Positions 7,969 through 19,424 of a stretch of DNA of 64,000 bases are shown one piece after another. Below the pieces are notes generated by a model, which was given only the letters and a program-made list of their open reading frames with translations, searched no databases and was not told the origin of the DNA. The stretch is taken from assembly GCA_019637795.1 (NCBI GenBank), contig JAHBUY010000003.1, positions 815,409 to 879,408 of the forward strand, in the 5' to 3' direction. Both the position numbers and the translations under genes were made by a program. The DNA comes from a bacterium (GTDB lineage Bacteria; Desulfobacterota; Binatia; HRBIN30; CADEER01). Position 1 is the stretch's first letter; each line of letters starts with the position of its first letter.

Positions 7969-10212
7969 TCATGATGGCGTTCGCAGGCGGTAGAGCGTCA
8001 GCTCCAGGCGCGGCTCGTACCACGGCGCCGCGACCCGGGCCGGGCGCGTGACCAGACGGTGGCTGCGGTATTCCACCGCGCGACTCCACACCGGCTCGAA
8101 CGGCGCCCGCGCCAGCAGCGCCGCGCAATCGGCGGGCGGCGTCCCCTCGAAGCCGTCGTGGCAGAAGCTGCCACGGTAGAAGAACCAACAGCCATCGGGC
8201 ATCGCGCCGCCGTCGCGCCAGTCGCGCAGGAACGCCGACAGTCCCACCAACCGCGGTGACGCGCCGCCCGCCGGCGGCGGCGCCGTGCGCGCGATCTCGA
8301 CGTAGCGCTTCATCACCTCGAGGGCGCCGCGCGCGTCGCCGTCGTCGGGCACGATGAGCGCGCACTGCCCCGGCACCTGCGTCAGGGCCTCGCGGAACAC
8401 CTCCTCGTCAACCGCCGGGCCGTAGCGGCGGGCGAGGTAGTCGCGGTTGAGCAACGGCGTCGCCGCCACGAGCAGCCCGAGGACCACCGCCGCTCCACTC
8501 GCCGCGCCGCGACGGCGCAGCCCGCGCGCCAGGACCGCGGCGACGCCCGCCAGGCCGGCGCCGGCGAGCAGCGCCATCCACGGCAGCGCGAACGAGCCGT
8601 AGCGGAAGAGCTCGAGATAGGTCTCCGTCGGATCGAAGCCGGTCGGGGTCACGTGCAACGGCACCACCCCGGCGAGCAGGCCGGCGACGCAGGCGGCGCG
8701 GGCGCGGCCGCGCAGCCACGCCAACCCGACCGGCAGCGGCAGCCACAGCCACCAGGGCAGCACGGCGCTGGTGGTCAGCAGCTCGCCGAGCGGCAGGACC
8801 CGCCAGGGGCCGGCGAGATCGCCGCGGGTGCCGTGCGCGAGTTGCGGCAGCGAGGCGAGGCGGACCACCGTCAGTCCTCCCAACCACACCAGCGCCGCGA
8901 CCACCGTGCAGCGCGCCCACGACCGGCGGAGAACACCCCAGGCGACGACGAGCAGCGGCAGCCCGATGACGAGGGCCTCCGGGCGCCCCCACACCGCATA
9001 GCCGAGGAGCGCGCAGCCGGCGGCGAGCAGCAGCCCCAGGCCGTCCCGCGCGGCCGCGACCAGCGCCAACGCGGCCAGGGCGAGGCTGACCACCGCGCCC
9101 GATTCGAAGTCGCTCGAGTAGAGCGCCGCGTGCAGCGGCAACGACGCGAGCGCCAGCCCGGCGAAGACGGCGCTGCCGCGGTCGGCGCCGAGGGCGCGCG
9201 CCAGCAGCACCAGGAGCGGTGGCGACAGGGCCGCGACGAGCCGCGGCACGGCGATCGACTCCCACATCGGACGATCCGGCAGCACGAGATCGACGAGCAC
9301 GGCGATGCCGCTGAAGCCGCGGCGGTACTCGAGCAGTCGGCTCCATCCCGAGCCGCCGTCGGTGAGGACGTTCGCGGCAGTGAGCCGGAAGCGCACGGCG
9401 AGGCTCCACAGCAGCACGGATCCGGCGTCGATCGCCGCGGCGCGGGACAGCCGGCGGCGGCGCACGAGCACGCCGACGCCGGCGAGGAGCCCGACCAGCG
9501 CGACCGCGAGCGCGAGCTGCACGAGATGTCGCTCGCGCTGTTGCAGCCAGTCCTCGAGCTGCCCCGGATCGATTCCACCCGGCGGCGCCCCCCATTGCAC
9601 GGACCACGCGACCAGGGGCACCAGCGCCAGCACGGCGGAGAGCAGGAGGGACGGCGGCGTCGCCACGCCCCTCCGGTCGAGCAGCGCGATCGCGAGCAGG
9701 GCGGCTGCCAAGACCGCCCAGGTCAGGAGGGGATGCGGCGTCTCGATCCGCCGCGGGCCGCTGGCGCCTGGCGCGACGAGAATCCGCTGCCAGAAAGCGG
9801 CATCGACGCGCGGTTCGACGCTCGCGCGCAGGCGCGCCACCGCCGCCTGCGCCGCCGGCGCCAGCGCCGCGGCCGCCGGGCGGCTCTCGACCGTCCCGTC
9901 GGCGGCGAAGCGGACCTCGACCGGGGCCTGCCCGTCGGCGGCGAGGACGAAGGCGAACGCGTCTCCTTCGACCCGGATGCCAGCGAGCCGGTAGCCGTCC
10001 GCCACCGTTCCCCCGAGGGTGAGCGGCGCCGCCAGCGCCGCGATCTCGCCCTCGCGGCCGCCGGGGATGACGCCGCGCGGCACTGCCATCGCCGCGCAGG
10101 GCGCGAACAGGAGCAGCGCCGCGACCACGACCCGCTCGAACCGCCCGCGACACCGCTCCCGGGAACGGCCCTGGCAGGAAACGCGCGCCGCGGCGCGGCG
10201 GAGGTCGCTCAC
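7969..10212 (-). CDS. Large polytopic membrane protein (glycosyltransferase-like)
   Basis: About 747 residues. I chose GTG 10212 because GGAG lies eight bases upstream; an ATG at 10254 is the longest option. A signal-like segment (VVVAALLLFAPCAAMA) precedes a periplasmic domain of about 110 residues. It is followed by roughly ten hydrophobic spans rich in Leu and Ala, and a soluble C-terminal domain containing Cys pairs (CWFFYRGSFCHD). The pattern of a multi-span membrane protein with a DFES-type acidic loop after a span (YSSDFESGAVVSL) resembles GT-C/ArnT-like glycosyltransferases. I see no decisive active-site motif, so this is only a fold-level guess. Confidence 0.6.
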   Translation of the reverse strand: MSDLRRAAARVSCQGRSRERCRGRFERVVVAALLLFAPCAAMAVPRGVIPGGREGEIAALAAPLTLGGTVADGYRLAGIRVEGDAFAFVLAADGQAPVEVRFAADGTVESRPAAAALAPAAQAAVARLRASVEPRVDAAFWQRILVAPGASGPRRIETPHPLLTWAVLAAALLAIALLDRRGVATPPSLLLSAVLALVPLVAWSVQWGAPPGGIDPGQLEDWLQQRERHLVQLALAVALVGLLAGVGVLVRRRRLSRAAAIDAGSVLLWSLAVRFRLTAANVLTDGGSGWSRLLEYRRGFSGIAVLVDLVLPDRPMWESIAVPRLVAALSPPLLVLLARALGADRGSAVFAGLALASLPLHAALYSSDFESGAVVSLALAALALVAAARDGLGLLLAAGCALLGYAVWGRPEALVIGLPLLVVAWGVLRRSWARCTVVAALVWLGGLTVVRLASLPQLAHGTRGDLAGPWRVLPLGELLTTSAVLPWWLWLPLPVGLAWLRGRARAACVAGLLAGVVPLHVTPTGFDPTETYLELFRYGSFALPWMALLAGAGLAGVAAVLARGLRRRGAASGAAVVLGLLVAATPLLNRDYLARRYGPAVDEEVFREALTQVPGQCALIVPDDGDARGALEVMKRYVEIARTAPPPAGGASPRLVGLSAFLRDWRDGGAMPDGCWFFYRGSFCHDGFEGTPPADCAALLARAPFEPVWSRAVEYRSHRLVTRPARVAAPWYEPRLELTLYRLRTPS

Positions 10213-10427
10213 GATGTCGGCTCCGTGCTGAACGAATCGGGCCGGACAGAGCAAAGCGGCGGCGGAAAGGCAACGGCGAGGAGGCGCGCGATCATCGCCG
10301 TCACCTCGGGCCGGCAGCCCGGCCGACGCGCGATCGCGACCTCGCCTGACGCCGCGCCAGGGTCGGCGCCCTGGCTGCGTAGCCGCCGGTCAGCCGCGGC
10401 GACCTCGCCGCGCCAGCGCGCGGCCCC

Positions 10428-13400
10428 TCAGGGCGCGGCCAACCAGACGGTGAGCGCGGCCGTTCCCTCGCACGACGGGCGGCCGATCTGCGAGCACTGC
10501 ACGGCGGCGAGCAGGTCCAACCGCCCGTCGCCATTGACGTCCGCGGTCGCGACCACGACCGGCGCCCCGACCACCGCCAGCGAGCGCGGCATCGTGAAGG
10601 CGCCGTCGCCGAGGTTGAGCGCCAGCGACAGGCGATCGGCGGAGTCGCCGGTCCCGTCGCCCCAGTCCGGCCCGATGGCGACAACGAAGTCCGGCGCCCC
10701 GTCGCCGTTCAGATCGCCGCCGGCGATGTCGTTCCAGTCGCCGCCGCTGGCGAACGTCCAGAACCGAGAGAAGCTGCCGTCGCCGGCGCCGAAGGACACG
10801 TCGACGTTGCCGTACGGCCACGACCACGCGAGGGTGTCGAGGTAGCCGTCGCCGTCGAGGTCGACCAGCGGACCGTCCGCGCCGCCGCCGACCGGATCGC
10901 CGAACGTCCCGTCGCCGCGTCCCAGCAGCACGTCGTCGCTCGAGACGACGTCTGGCACGCCGTCGCCGTTGAGGTCGGCAATCGCACGCACGGCGTAGCA
11001 GTAGGGGTCCTCCCCGGAGCACGTCTGCGGGCGGATGGTCCTGGTGGCGCCGAAGGTTCCGTCGCCGTTGCCGCGGTACGCGATCACCGTTCCGGACCCG
11101 TCGGCGAGCACGAGATCGGGCACGCCGTCGCCGTCGAGGTCGCCGGCCGCGAACGACGGCGACGACGACCTGCCGCGCCCGCGGTAGGTCGCGCGCGGCG
11201 TGAAGGCGCCGCGGCCGTCGTTCAGCGCTGCCGTCACCCCGAGGTCGTCGCCACTGCCGTCCGCCGCCGTCTGCAGCAACAGATCGGGCGCCCCGTCCCC
11301 GTTCAGGTCGAGGACCTCGGCCGCCCGGATCGTCCCCCGCGGCTCGAAGCCGCCGCCGGGTGCGAGCGAGAATCCGCCCGCGCCGTCGCCGCGCGCCACC
11401 AGCACCAGGCCCTCGGTGGCCAGCACGGCGTCGATCCGGCCGTCGCGGTCGACGTCGGCGGCGAAGAGCGCGAACGGCAGGGCGGGAAGCCACAGGCTCC
11501 GCGGGGCGCGATACGCCGGCTCGCGGATGCTCGCGCACGGCCGCTGGCCGGCGCGCACCGCGGCGATGATCTCGGCGATCGAGATCTCGCCGTTGGCGTC
11601 GCGGTCCGCCACCGCGCAGGCACCCGCATCGGCGTCGCCGGCCGCCACCACGGCGGCGACGAGGTCGTCGACGCCGGTGCGGCCGTCGCCGTCGCAGTCG
11701 CCGCGGCAGGGCTCGACGATCTCCACCTCGAAGATGCCAGCGGACGAGCCGGCGTAGACCACGTCCGGGCGATCGGGCGCGAACGCGAAATCGTTCACAT
11801 CGCCCGGCAGCCCGGCGGTGAACACATGCCACGAGGCGCCGCCGTCGTCGGAGCGGTAGGCGAACCGCCAACCGGCGGCGAAGACGCGCCCGGCCGAATC
11901 GACCGCGACGGCATCGATCCACTCCGGGCCGTAGCCGCCGAGCCGAAGCAGCGACCAGGTGCGGCCACCGTCGCGGCTGACGTAGAGCCCGTCGGTGCCG
12001 CCGCGTCGCGAGCCGTACCAGAAGCGGCGCCCGGCGAAGAGCGTCCCCGGACGCCGCGGATCCACCGCCAGGGCGGTGAATTCGCCCCCTCGCCGATCGC
12101 GCAGTCGCCACGAGGCGCCGCCGTCGGTCGAGACGAAGAGCGAGCGGGCACCGAACACCGCGACGTATGCCGTCCCGTCGGCGGCGACGGCGATCTGCGA
12201 CACCTGGACATGGCGGAGCAGCCGCTGCTCGATCCGCTGCCAGGTGTCGCCCCCGTCGGCGCTGACGTAGAGGCCCTCCCAGGTGCCGGCATAGAGCCGC
12301 GCCGGGTGGCTGGGATCGACGGCGAGCGCCCGCACGTGGAAGCTGGCGTTGTATGGCGGCGGGTCGAACACCAGCCCAGTGGGCTGCCAGGTGGCGGCGC
12401 GATCGTGCGAGACGAACACGCCGTGCTCGGTGCCGGCGTAGAGCGTGTCGCCGCGCACCGGGTGCGGCGCCAGCGCGAAGACGAAGCCGCGCAGCCCGGT
12501 CGTCGGGAGCGTCCAGCTCCGCCCGTGGTCGGTGCTGCGGAACACGCCGTCCGCCGGCGCGTAGAGCGTGCCGTCGGCGCCAGCGGTTATCGGCACCGGC
12601 GCCGCGCCGAGCCCGGACGAGGCGCGCTGCCAGGTGGTGCCACCATCGTCGCTGCGGGCGATGCCGGCGCTGGAGAATCCGGCGTAGAGCGTCGCCCCCG
12701 CCGTCGCCACCGCCTGGACGCCATCGAGCCCCATGGGCTCGACGCCGTCGCCGCCGCCGCGAATGCGGAAGAGGCCGCGGTCGGTGCGGACGAACACGGC
12801 GGCCGTCCCGGCATCGGCGGTGAACCCCCACACGCTCACCCCCGCCAGGTCCGGATCGGGGGTCCAGGTGTTTCCGCCGTCGTCGCTGCGGAAGAGGCCC
12901 GCGTCGTAGGTCCCCACGTACAGCAGGTCGGAATCGACCGGATCGATGGCGAGGGCGCTGACGTCGAGCGGTTCCGGAAACGCGCGCAGCGTCCACGTGC
13001 TGCCGTAGTCGGTCGAGGTGTGCAGCCCGCGCGGACTGACGGCGTGAACGGTGCCCGAGCGCCGCGGGTCGAGCGCCAGCGACCGGGCCAGGGACTGGGC
13101 GACGGTCGCGACCGCCCAGGTGACGCCGCCGTCGCGGCTGATGCCGATCTGGGCGAGTCCCTGGGTTACGTACAGGGTCCGCGGTTGTTGCGGATCGATG
13201 GCGATGGCGACCACGTCATCGCTCAGCACCGGGATCGGATCGCTCCAGGTCTCGCCGCCGTCGTCGCTGCGGCGGATGTACCCCTCGCCCGAATCGTCCT
13301 GGCTGCCGACGTAGAGCGTCGACGGCGTCCGCGGATCGACCGCCAGGGCGGTGAGGTAGTCGTCGATGGGCAGGCGCCGCCAGTGCTCGCCGTCGACGGT

Positions 13401-13610
13401 CTTGAAGAGGCGACCCGCCGCCGCGTAGGCGATGCGGGGATTGGTCAGATCGACCGCGAGCGCGCGCACGGAACCGCCGTCCGGCCCGATCGCCGTCCAC
13501 ACATTGCGCCCCGCCGCCGCCGGCCGCGCGGCGACGACCGCGGCCGCCAGCGCTCCGGAGCAGAGCGCGACTCGCCAACGGCGAGCGCCACGCGTCGCGA
13601 TTCCTCCCAT
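10428..13610 (-). CDS. Secreted BNR/sortilin-like plus FG-GAP double-propeller protein with internal dockerin
   Basis: A 1060-residue exported protein. The start ATG 13610 (MGGIATRGARRWRVALCSG) gives a Sec signal ending near RPAAAG; a longer frame to 13748 lacks a sensible N-terminus. Residues about 40-620 contain many BNR/Asp-box repeats (SDDGGETWSDP, SRDGGVTWAV, SDDGGNTWTPD, STDGGASWRL), as in sialidase/VPS10-type propellers, but no sialidase catalytic residues can be assigned. A dockerin-like pair (DCDGDGRTGVDDL, DRDANGEISIAEI) sits at about 632-690, in the middle of the chain. The rest is a second propeller of FG-GAP/VCBS repeats (DLNGDGAPDL, DLDGDGVPDL, DVNGDGRLDL). It is probably a surface or extracellular structural protein. 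Confidence 0.85.
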   Translation of the reverse strand: MGGIATRGARRWRVALCSGALAAAVVAARPAAAGRNVWTAIGPDGGSVRALAVDLTNPRIAYAAAGRLFKTVDGEHWRRLPIDDYLTALAVDPRTPSTLYVGSQDDSGEGYIRRSDDGGETWSDPIPVLSDDVVAIAIDPQQPRTLYVTQGLAQIGISRDGGVTWAVATVAQSLARSLALDPRRSGTVHAVSPRGLHTSTDYGSTWTLRAFPEPLDVSALAIDPVDSDLLYVGTYDAGLFRSDDGGNTWTPDPDLAGVSVWGFTADAGTAAVFVRTDRGLFRIRGGGDGVEPMGLDGVQAVATAGATLYAGFSSAGIARSDDGGTTWQRASSGLGAAPVPITAGADGTLYAPADGVFRSTDHGRSWTLPTTGLRGFVFALAPHPVRGDTLYAGTEHGVFVSHDRAATWQPTGLVFDPPPYNASFHVRALAVDPSHPARLYAGTWEGLYVSADGGDTWQRIEQRLLRHVQVSQIAVAADGTAYVAVFGARSLFVSTDGGASWRLRDRRGGEFTALAVDPRRPGTLFAGRRFWYGSRRGGTDGLYVSRDGGRTWSLLRLGGYGPEWIDAVAVDSAGRVFAAGWRFAYRSDDGGASWHVFTAGLPGDVNDFAFAPDRPDVVYAGSSAGIFEVEIVEPCRGDCDGDGRTGVDDLVAAVVAAGDADAGACAVADRDANGEISIAEIIAAVRAGQRPCASIREPAYRAPRSLWLPALPFALFAADVDRDGRIDAVLATEGLVLVARGDGAGGFSLAPGGGFEPRGTIRAAEVLDLNGDGAPDLLLQTAADGSGDDLGVTAALNDGRGAFTPRATYRGRGRSSSPSFAAGDLDGDGVPDLVLADGSGTVIAYRGNGDGTFGATRTIRPQTCSGEDPYCYAVRAIADLNGDGVPDVVSSDDVLLGRGDGTFGDPVGGGADGPLVDLDGDGYLDTLAWSWPYGNVDVSFGAGDGSFSRFWTFASGGDWNDIAGGDLNGDGAPDFVVAIGPDWGDGTGDSADRLSLALNLGDGAFTMPRSLAVVGAPVVVATADVNGDGRLDLLAAVQCSQIGRPSCEGTAALTVWLAAP

Positions 13611-13989
13611 GCGCACCAGACCCCCGTCGCGGCACGAAGCAACGCCCATGCCGCGATCCCGGATCGCCGCGGCGGCGCGCGGCGCCGCGCGCATGGCCTT
13701 GCATCGCGACCGGACACTGGCGCGATTGCCAGCGCCGCGGGCCATCACCGGTGGCGGTGGACGCCGTAAGGGAAATCCCTGATCGGGAAATTCCGAACTG
13801 GTTCACCACCGGCGCGGGACGCTACTGCGCTCTCGACGGGGCAGACCGGCAGCGCGCGCGGCGTCGAAGAGTCAGGAGCAGGGGCGACCATGTCGCCACG
13901 CTCGGACGGCTGACGACCACCGAGCGCGATCCGCACGGACGGGTCCCGGCGATCCATCCACGACCGGCACACACGACCAAGGAGGTTGC
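13611..13989. other. Divergent intergenic region with a shared short motif
   Basis: A 379-base gap between the BNR/FG-GAP gene (minus) and the PhoD-like gene (plus), so promoters for both should lie here. At 13773-13794 is an imperfect dyad with AAATCCC and AAATTCC halves around a central GATCG. A 22-base segment at 57231-57252, in another divergent gap, matches it at 18 of 22 positions. A strong ribosome-binding site (AAGGAGG) sits at the right edge before ATG 13990. No other gene is supported. Confidence 0.5.
13773..13794 (+). repeat. Short dispersed intergenic motif, copy 1
   Basis: A 22-base imperfect palindrome beginning AAATCCC and ending AAATTCC. It has 18 of 22 bases in common with 57231-57252 by hand alignment. 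Both copies lie in gaps between divergent genes. It could be a binding site for a shared regulator or a REP-like remnant. Confidence 0.45.
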
Positions 13990-15693
13990 ATGTCCGCCCT
14001 TCGCCCACCCGAGCTCGGACCGATCGTCGGTCACACCACGCCGCGCAGTTGCCGGCTCTGGATCCAATCGGTCGCTCCTGAATCTGGACCCGGCGCGCCG
14101 GGAGGCGAGGGACGGAGCGTCGGCATCATCGGCGTGCTGTCGAAGAGCGGCAGGAAGGTCGACAAGGCGTACTACTTTCGCCTGCAGCGCGAGTTCGATC
14201 GCAGCGGGGCCTTCATGCTCGGCAAGGACGTGGCGCTCGGCCGACACGCGCTCGACGGCGTTCCCGAGAGCCAGCGGGACGAGCCGTTCACGCTCCTTCC
14301 CGACACGGAGTACACGGTCCGCATGGCGACCATGCTGCTGGACGACCCGACGCCGGATGCCGAGACGCTCAGCGACAGCGAGCTGGCGAGGCGATTGCCG
14401 CCGATCAACAACATCGCGCCGCTGCTGCTGGATCTGCCGGCTGACGCCTGCGAGGCGACCTTCCGCACCTTTCCCGAGGACGACGCGCCGGCTGCCAGCC
14501 TGTCCTTCCTGTTGGGCTCCTGCCGCTACCCCGGGTGGTTGTGGAAGGTGAAGGAGGCCGATCGCATCTTCGGTCCGATGGTCGACCAGTTGAGCGCGCG
14601 GGCGACCGGCCCGCGCTTCACGCTGATGGTCGGCGACCAGATTTACGGCGACACGCTCACCCGCTACGTCCCGATCGGACGCGCCGACACCTACGAGGAG
14701 TTCCAGGAGCGCTACCACACCGCCTACCGCTCCCCCAACATGCGCCGCCTGCTGCGCACGGCGCCCACCTACATGATCCTCGACGACCACGAGATCGAGG
14801 ACAACTGGACGCAGGATCGCATCCACGACGAAGCCAAGCACCGCCTCTTCAACGTCGCGATCGGCGCCTACATGAGCTACCAGTGGAGCCACGGCCCGCG
14901 CTCGTTCGGCCGCTTTCTCTACTACTACTTCGACTGCGCCGGGTATCCCTTCTTCGTGCTCGACACCCGCACGCAGCGGTTCAAGGACGACATCAGGGAG
15001 AGCCTGGCCGACAACCACATGCTCGGCTACCCGATGGTCGACCCCGCCCACCGGGGTCAGCTCCAGTGCCTGCTCGAGTGGCTCAGCGCGCAGCAGCGGA
15101 CGCGCGGCAACGTGCCGAAGTTCATCGCCACCTCCAGCGTGTTCGCGCCCAACGCGATGAACGAGCGCATCGCCGAGCGCGTCGGCCATACGATCGAGGA
15201 CACGTTGTTCGAGAGCAACCGCGAGCGGCGCCTGAACAGCGACTCGTGGCCGGCCTACCCGGGCACCAAGCGGCAGCTCGTCGAACACATCCACGGCAAC
15301 GGCATCCAGAACGTGGTGTTCCTCAGCGGTGACATTCACTGCTCGAACATCGCCGCGCTCGATTTCGATCCCAACCCGGCCGCGCTCCGCGCCTACGACA
15401 TCACCTCGTCGGCGTTCTACTGGCCGTTTCCCTTTGCCGACGGCGACCCCAACGGCTACGTCCACGAATCGCGCTACCCGGGGCAGACCGATCTCTTCCC
15501 CTTCACCGGGGGGGAGATGCACTACCGCGCCTGGGCCTTCACCCAGGAGGACAACTACTGCCGCATCCAGATCGACCGCGCGGCGAGTCGGCTCACGGTC
15601 GAGTATTTCGACCGCAACGGGCAGGCGATCTGGGTGTCGGACACCGACGGCGCGCTGACCAGCGAGAACACCCTCCCCCTGGCGCCGTGGTGA
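13990..15693 (+). CDS. PhoD-like metallophosphatase/phosphodiesterase
   Basis: A 567-residue protein with the metal-binding motifs of the PhoD alkaline phosphatase D superfamily: GDQIYGD (about residue 213), DDHEIEDNW (about 264) and LSGDIHCS (about 446). PhoD enzymes hydrolyse phosphomono- or diesters using Ca/Fe. The N-terminal part (WIQSVAPESGPG onward, then TEYTVRMATMLL) is the usual beta-sandwich domain. There is no clear signal peptide or Tat motif at the N-terminus (MSALRPPELGPIVGHTT), which is unusual for PhoD and suggests a cytoplasmic member. ATG 13990 has an excellent AAGGAGG seven bases upstream. The gene stands alone, divergent from the BNR/FG-GAP gene. Confidence 0.88.
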   Translation: MSALRPPELGPIVGHTTPRSCRLWIQSVAPESGPGAPGGEGRSVGIIGVLSKSGRKVDKAYYFRLQREFDRSGAFMLGKDVALGRHALDGVPESQRDEPFTLLPDTEYTVRMATMLLDDPTPDAETLSDSELARRLPPINNIAPLLLDLPADACEATFRTFPEDDAPAASLSFLLGSCRYPGWLWKVKEADRIFGPMVDQLSARATGPRFTLMVGDQIYGDTLTRYVPIGRADTYEEFQERYHTAYRSPNMRRLLRTAPTYMILDDHEIEDNWTQDRIHDEAKHRLFNVAIGAYMSYQWSHGPRSFGRFLYYYFDCAGYPFFVLDTRTQRFKDDIRESLADNHMLGYPMVDPAHRGQLQCLLEWLSAQQRTRGNVPKFIATSSVFAPNAMNERIAERVGHTIEDTLFESNRERRLNSDSWPAYPGTKRQLVEHIHGNGIQNVVFLSGDIHCSNIAALDFDPNPAALRAYDITSSAFYWPFPFADGDPNGYVHESRYPGQTDLFPFTGGEMHYRAWAFTQEDNYCRIQIDRAASRLTVEYFDRNGQAIWVSDTDGALTSENTLPLAPW

Positions 15694-15765
15694 GGTCCGC
15701 TCGTTGCGGTTCCGGGCTGCCGGAATGTCCCGCGCCACGGCCGACGCCGTCGGACCGCGGCGGCG

Positions 15766-16218
15766 TCACCGGCCGGCGGCGCCGCGTGGCGCGATGGTGA
15801 ATTTGCCGAACGCGAAGCCGACGTCGACGCCCTGCCCCTTGCCGGTCAGCTCCAGCGACACCGTCCCCCTGGTCATCACCTGCGCCGACGACGACCGGCC
15901 CATGCCGGCGTGCGCCTCCGCCATGCCGTAGTCGCCGTACAGGTCGCTGATGGAGGCCACCGGCGAGAACCTGCCGTGGCCGTCGCGGATCGTCGACGTG
16001 CCCACCGTCAGGCCGCCGCCTTTGGCGGCGATCGCCACCCGCGCCGTCTGGCCGTTGTCGCAGGTGATCGTGCCGGCGCCGCTGGCCGTCTTGTAGAACG
16101 CCGACCAGCCGCTGAGGTCGAAGGTCATCGCACAGTGGGTCTCGGCGGCGCGTGCCGGGAGGGCCGCGGAGATCAGGACGGCACAGGCGGCGGTGAACGT
16201 GCTGGGAGAGCGTCGCAT
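15766..16218 (-). CDS. Small secreted protein of unknown function
   Basis: A 150-residue protein with a Sec signal (MRRSPSTFTAACAVLISAALPARA, cut before AETHC). The mature part is Gly/Ala-rich with one probable disulphide (Cys in ETHCAM and TITCDNG) and alternating beta-strand patterns (ASGAGTITCDNGQTARVAI, GRGTVSLEL-like, DVGFAFGKFTI). It is probably a periplasmic all-beta protein. A GGAGG lies just upstream of the start. I do not recognise the family. It sits between the convergent PhoD gene and the M15 peptidase, with no obvious functional link. Confidence 0.68.
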   Translation of the reverse strand: MRRSPSTFTAACAVLISAALPARAAETHCAMTFDLSGWSAFYKTASGAGTITCDNGQTARVAIAAKGGGLTVGTSTIRDGHGRFSPVASISDLYGDYGMAEAHAGMGRSSSAQVMTRGTVSLELTGKGQGVDVGFAFGKFTIAPRGAAGR

Positions 16219-16358
16219 CCAGGCAACCTCCTCGCGCGGCGTCGGCAGCGCTCCGCGCCCTCCATTGAACCCATGCCCGGGGCTCCTGGGAAGAGGGGCC
16301 TGAGAGAATCGCCGCGCGGCGAGGCGGGCGCGCCCCGACCGTCGCCCTCAGCGGTGGC

Positions 16359-16901
16359 TCAGCCGCCGAATCTCTTCGCCATCGCGCGGTCGATCTGAGC
16401 GACGCTGAAGACCTTCGCCGGGCTGCTCGCATCGCGTCGCTGGACGTGCGGCCAGTCCTTGCGCGATTTCCACAGCCCGCCGGCGTCGAGCCCGAGCTTC
16501 ACGGCCTCGGCGGCATAGAGCTGGTAGCCGTTGACGCCGTTCACCTTGCGCGTCGTCGACCACTCGGCGCTGCCATCGACGACCCAGAAGACGTCCATCG
16601 CCTCGCCCCACTGGTGCCACGAGAACCCCGGCGGCGCGCCGGTGACGTCGCGGCCAGACTGCGGTCCGACACTCTCCAGGCAGTGGGCGAGGAACGGCGC
16701 GTCGGCGAGCCTGAGCTCTTTGATCTTCGCCTTGATGTCCTCGATCGTGCGCGACTGACGCCACAGCCGCGCCTGCTCGAACGGATCGCGCAGCGTGGCG
16801 CTGACCCGCAGCTCGACCCCCTTGGCGGCGCAGCGCTCGATCAACGTCGTCGCCGGCGCACGCAGCTCGGTCACCAGGTCGCTGATTTTTCTCGACGGCA
16901 T
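16359..16901 (-). CDS. M15-family (CwlK/endolysin-like) peptidoglycan peptidase
   Basis: A 180-residue protein. The zinc ligands of M15 (VanY/CwlK/Ply500) peptidases are in place: His96 and Asp103 in SWHQWGEAMDVF, and His152 in WPHVQ. A sub-motif SATLRDPFEQARLW precedes them, matching the SxxRtxxeQ region of the family. These enzymes cut L-Ala-D-Glu or D-Ala bonds in cell-wall peptides. No signal peptide is present (MPSRKISDLVTEL), so export would need a holin or another route, as in phage endolysins. No other phage gene is nearby. ATG 16901 has a GGAGG upstream. Confidence 0.85.
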   Translation of the reverse strand: MPSRKISDLVTELRAPATTLIERCAAKGVELRVSATLRDPFEQARLWRQSRTIEDIKAKIKELRLADAPFLAHCLESVGPQSGRDVTGAPPGFSWHQWGEAMDVFWVVDGSAEWSTTRKVNGVNGYQLYAAEAVKLGLDAGGLWKSRKDWPHVQRRDASSPAKVFSVAQIDRAMAKRFGG

Positions 16902-17021
16902 GTCCCCTCCTGATCGACGCGGGGTGTGCTGCAGATCCCTGTCCGCGCCGGCCGCACCATGTCGCCGGCCGCCGTGCCGCTGGCAAGTCGGGAAATACCC
17001 GTAGAGGCCGCGGCGCGCCGG

Positions 17022-19229
<2,208 letters not shown>

Positions 19230-19299
19230 CGCCGCCACCCCTCTTGCGTGAAGTTGTTGGTGTGCGGGCGTCGCTAGCACGCCGCGGCGATCCGGAAAA

Positions 19300-19325
19300 C
19301 CCCGCCGGTGATCCCCGCCGGTGAT
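19300..19325 (+). repeat. 13-bp direct repeat, two tandem copies
   Basis: The unit CCCCGCCGGTGAT occurs twice without a gap in the 195-base space between pcrA and moaB, followed by a third partial GCCGG. It could be an operator for either divergent gene. There is no independent support. Confidence 0.4.
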
Positions 19326-19424
19326 CGCCGGCCGCCGCGTCGATCTCGCGGTCCGCCCCGCGCGGCGGCGACTCCCGGCGCGGCGGCGCCGACCGTTGCC
19401 CGGCGGCGCCGGCTCGGTTAGTCG

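Noticed and set aside
10428..12400. Sialidase activity of the BNR-repeat protein
   Set aside because: Asp-box repeats are structural. The Arg triad and nucleophile Tyr/Glu of sialidases cannot be placed, and the repeats resemble VPS10/photosystem-assembly propellers as well.
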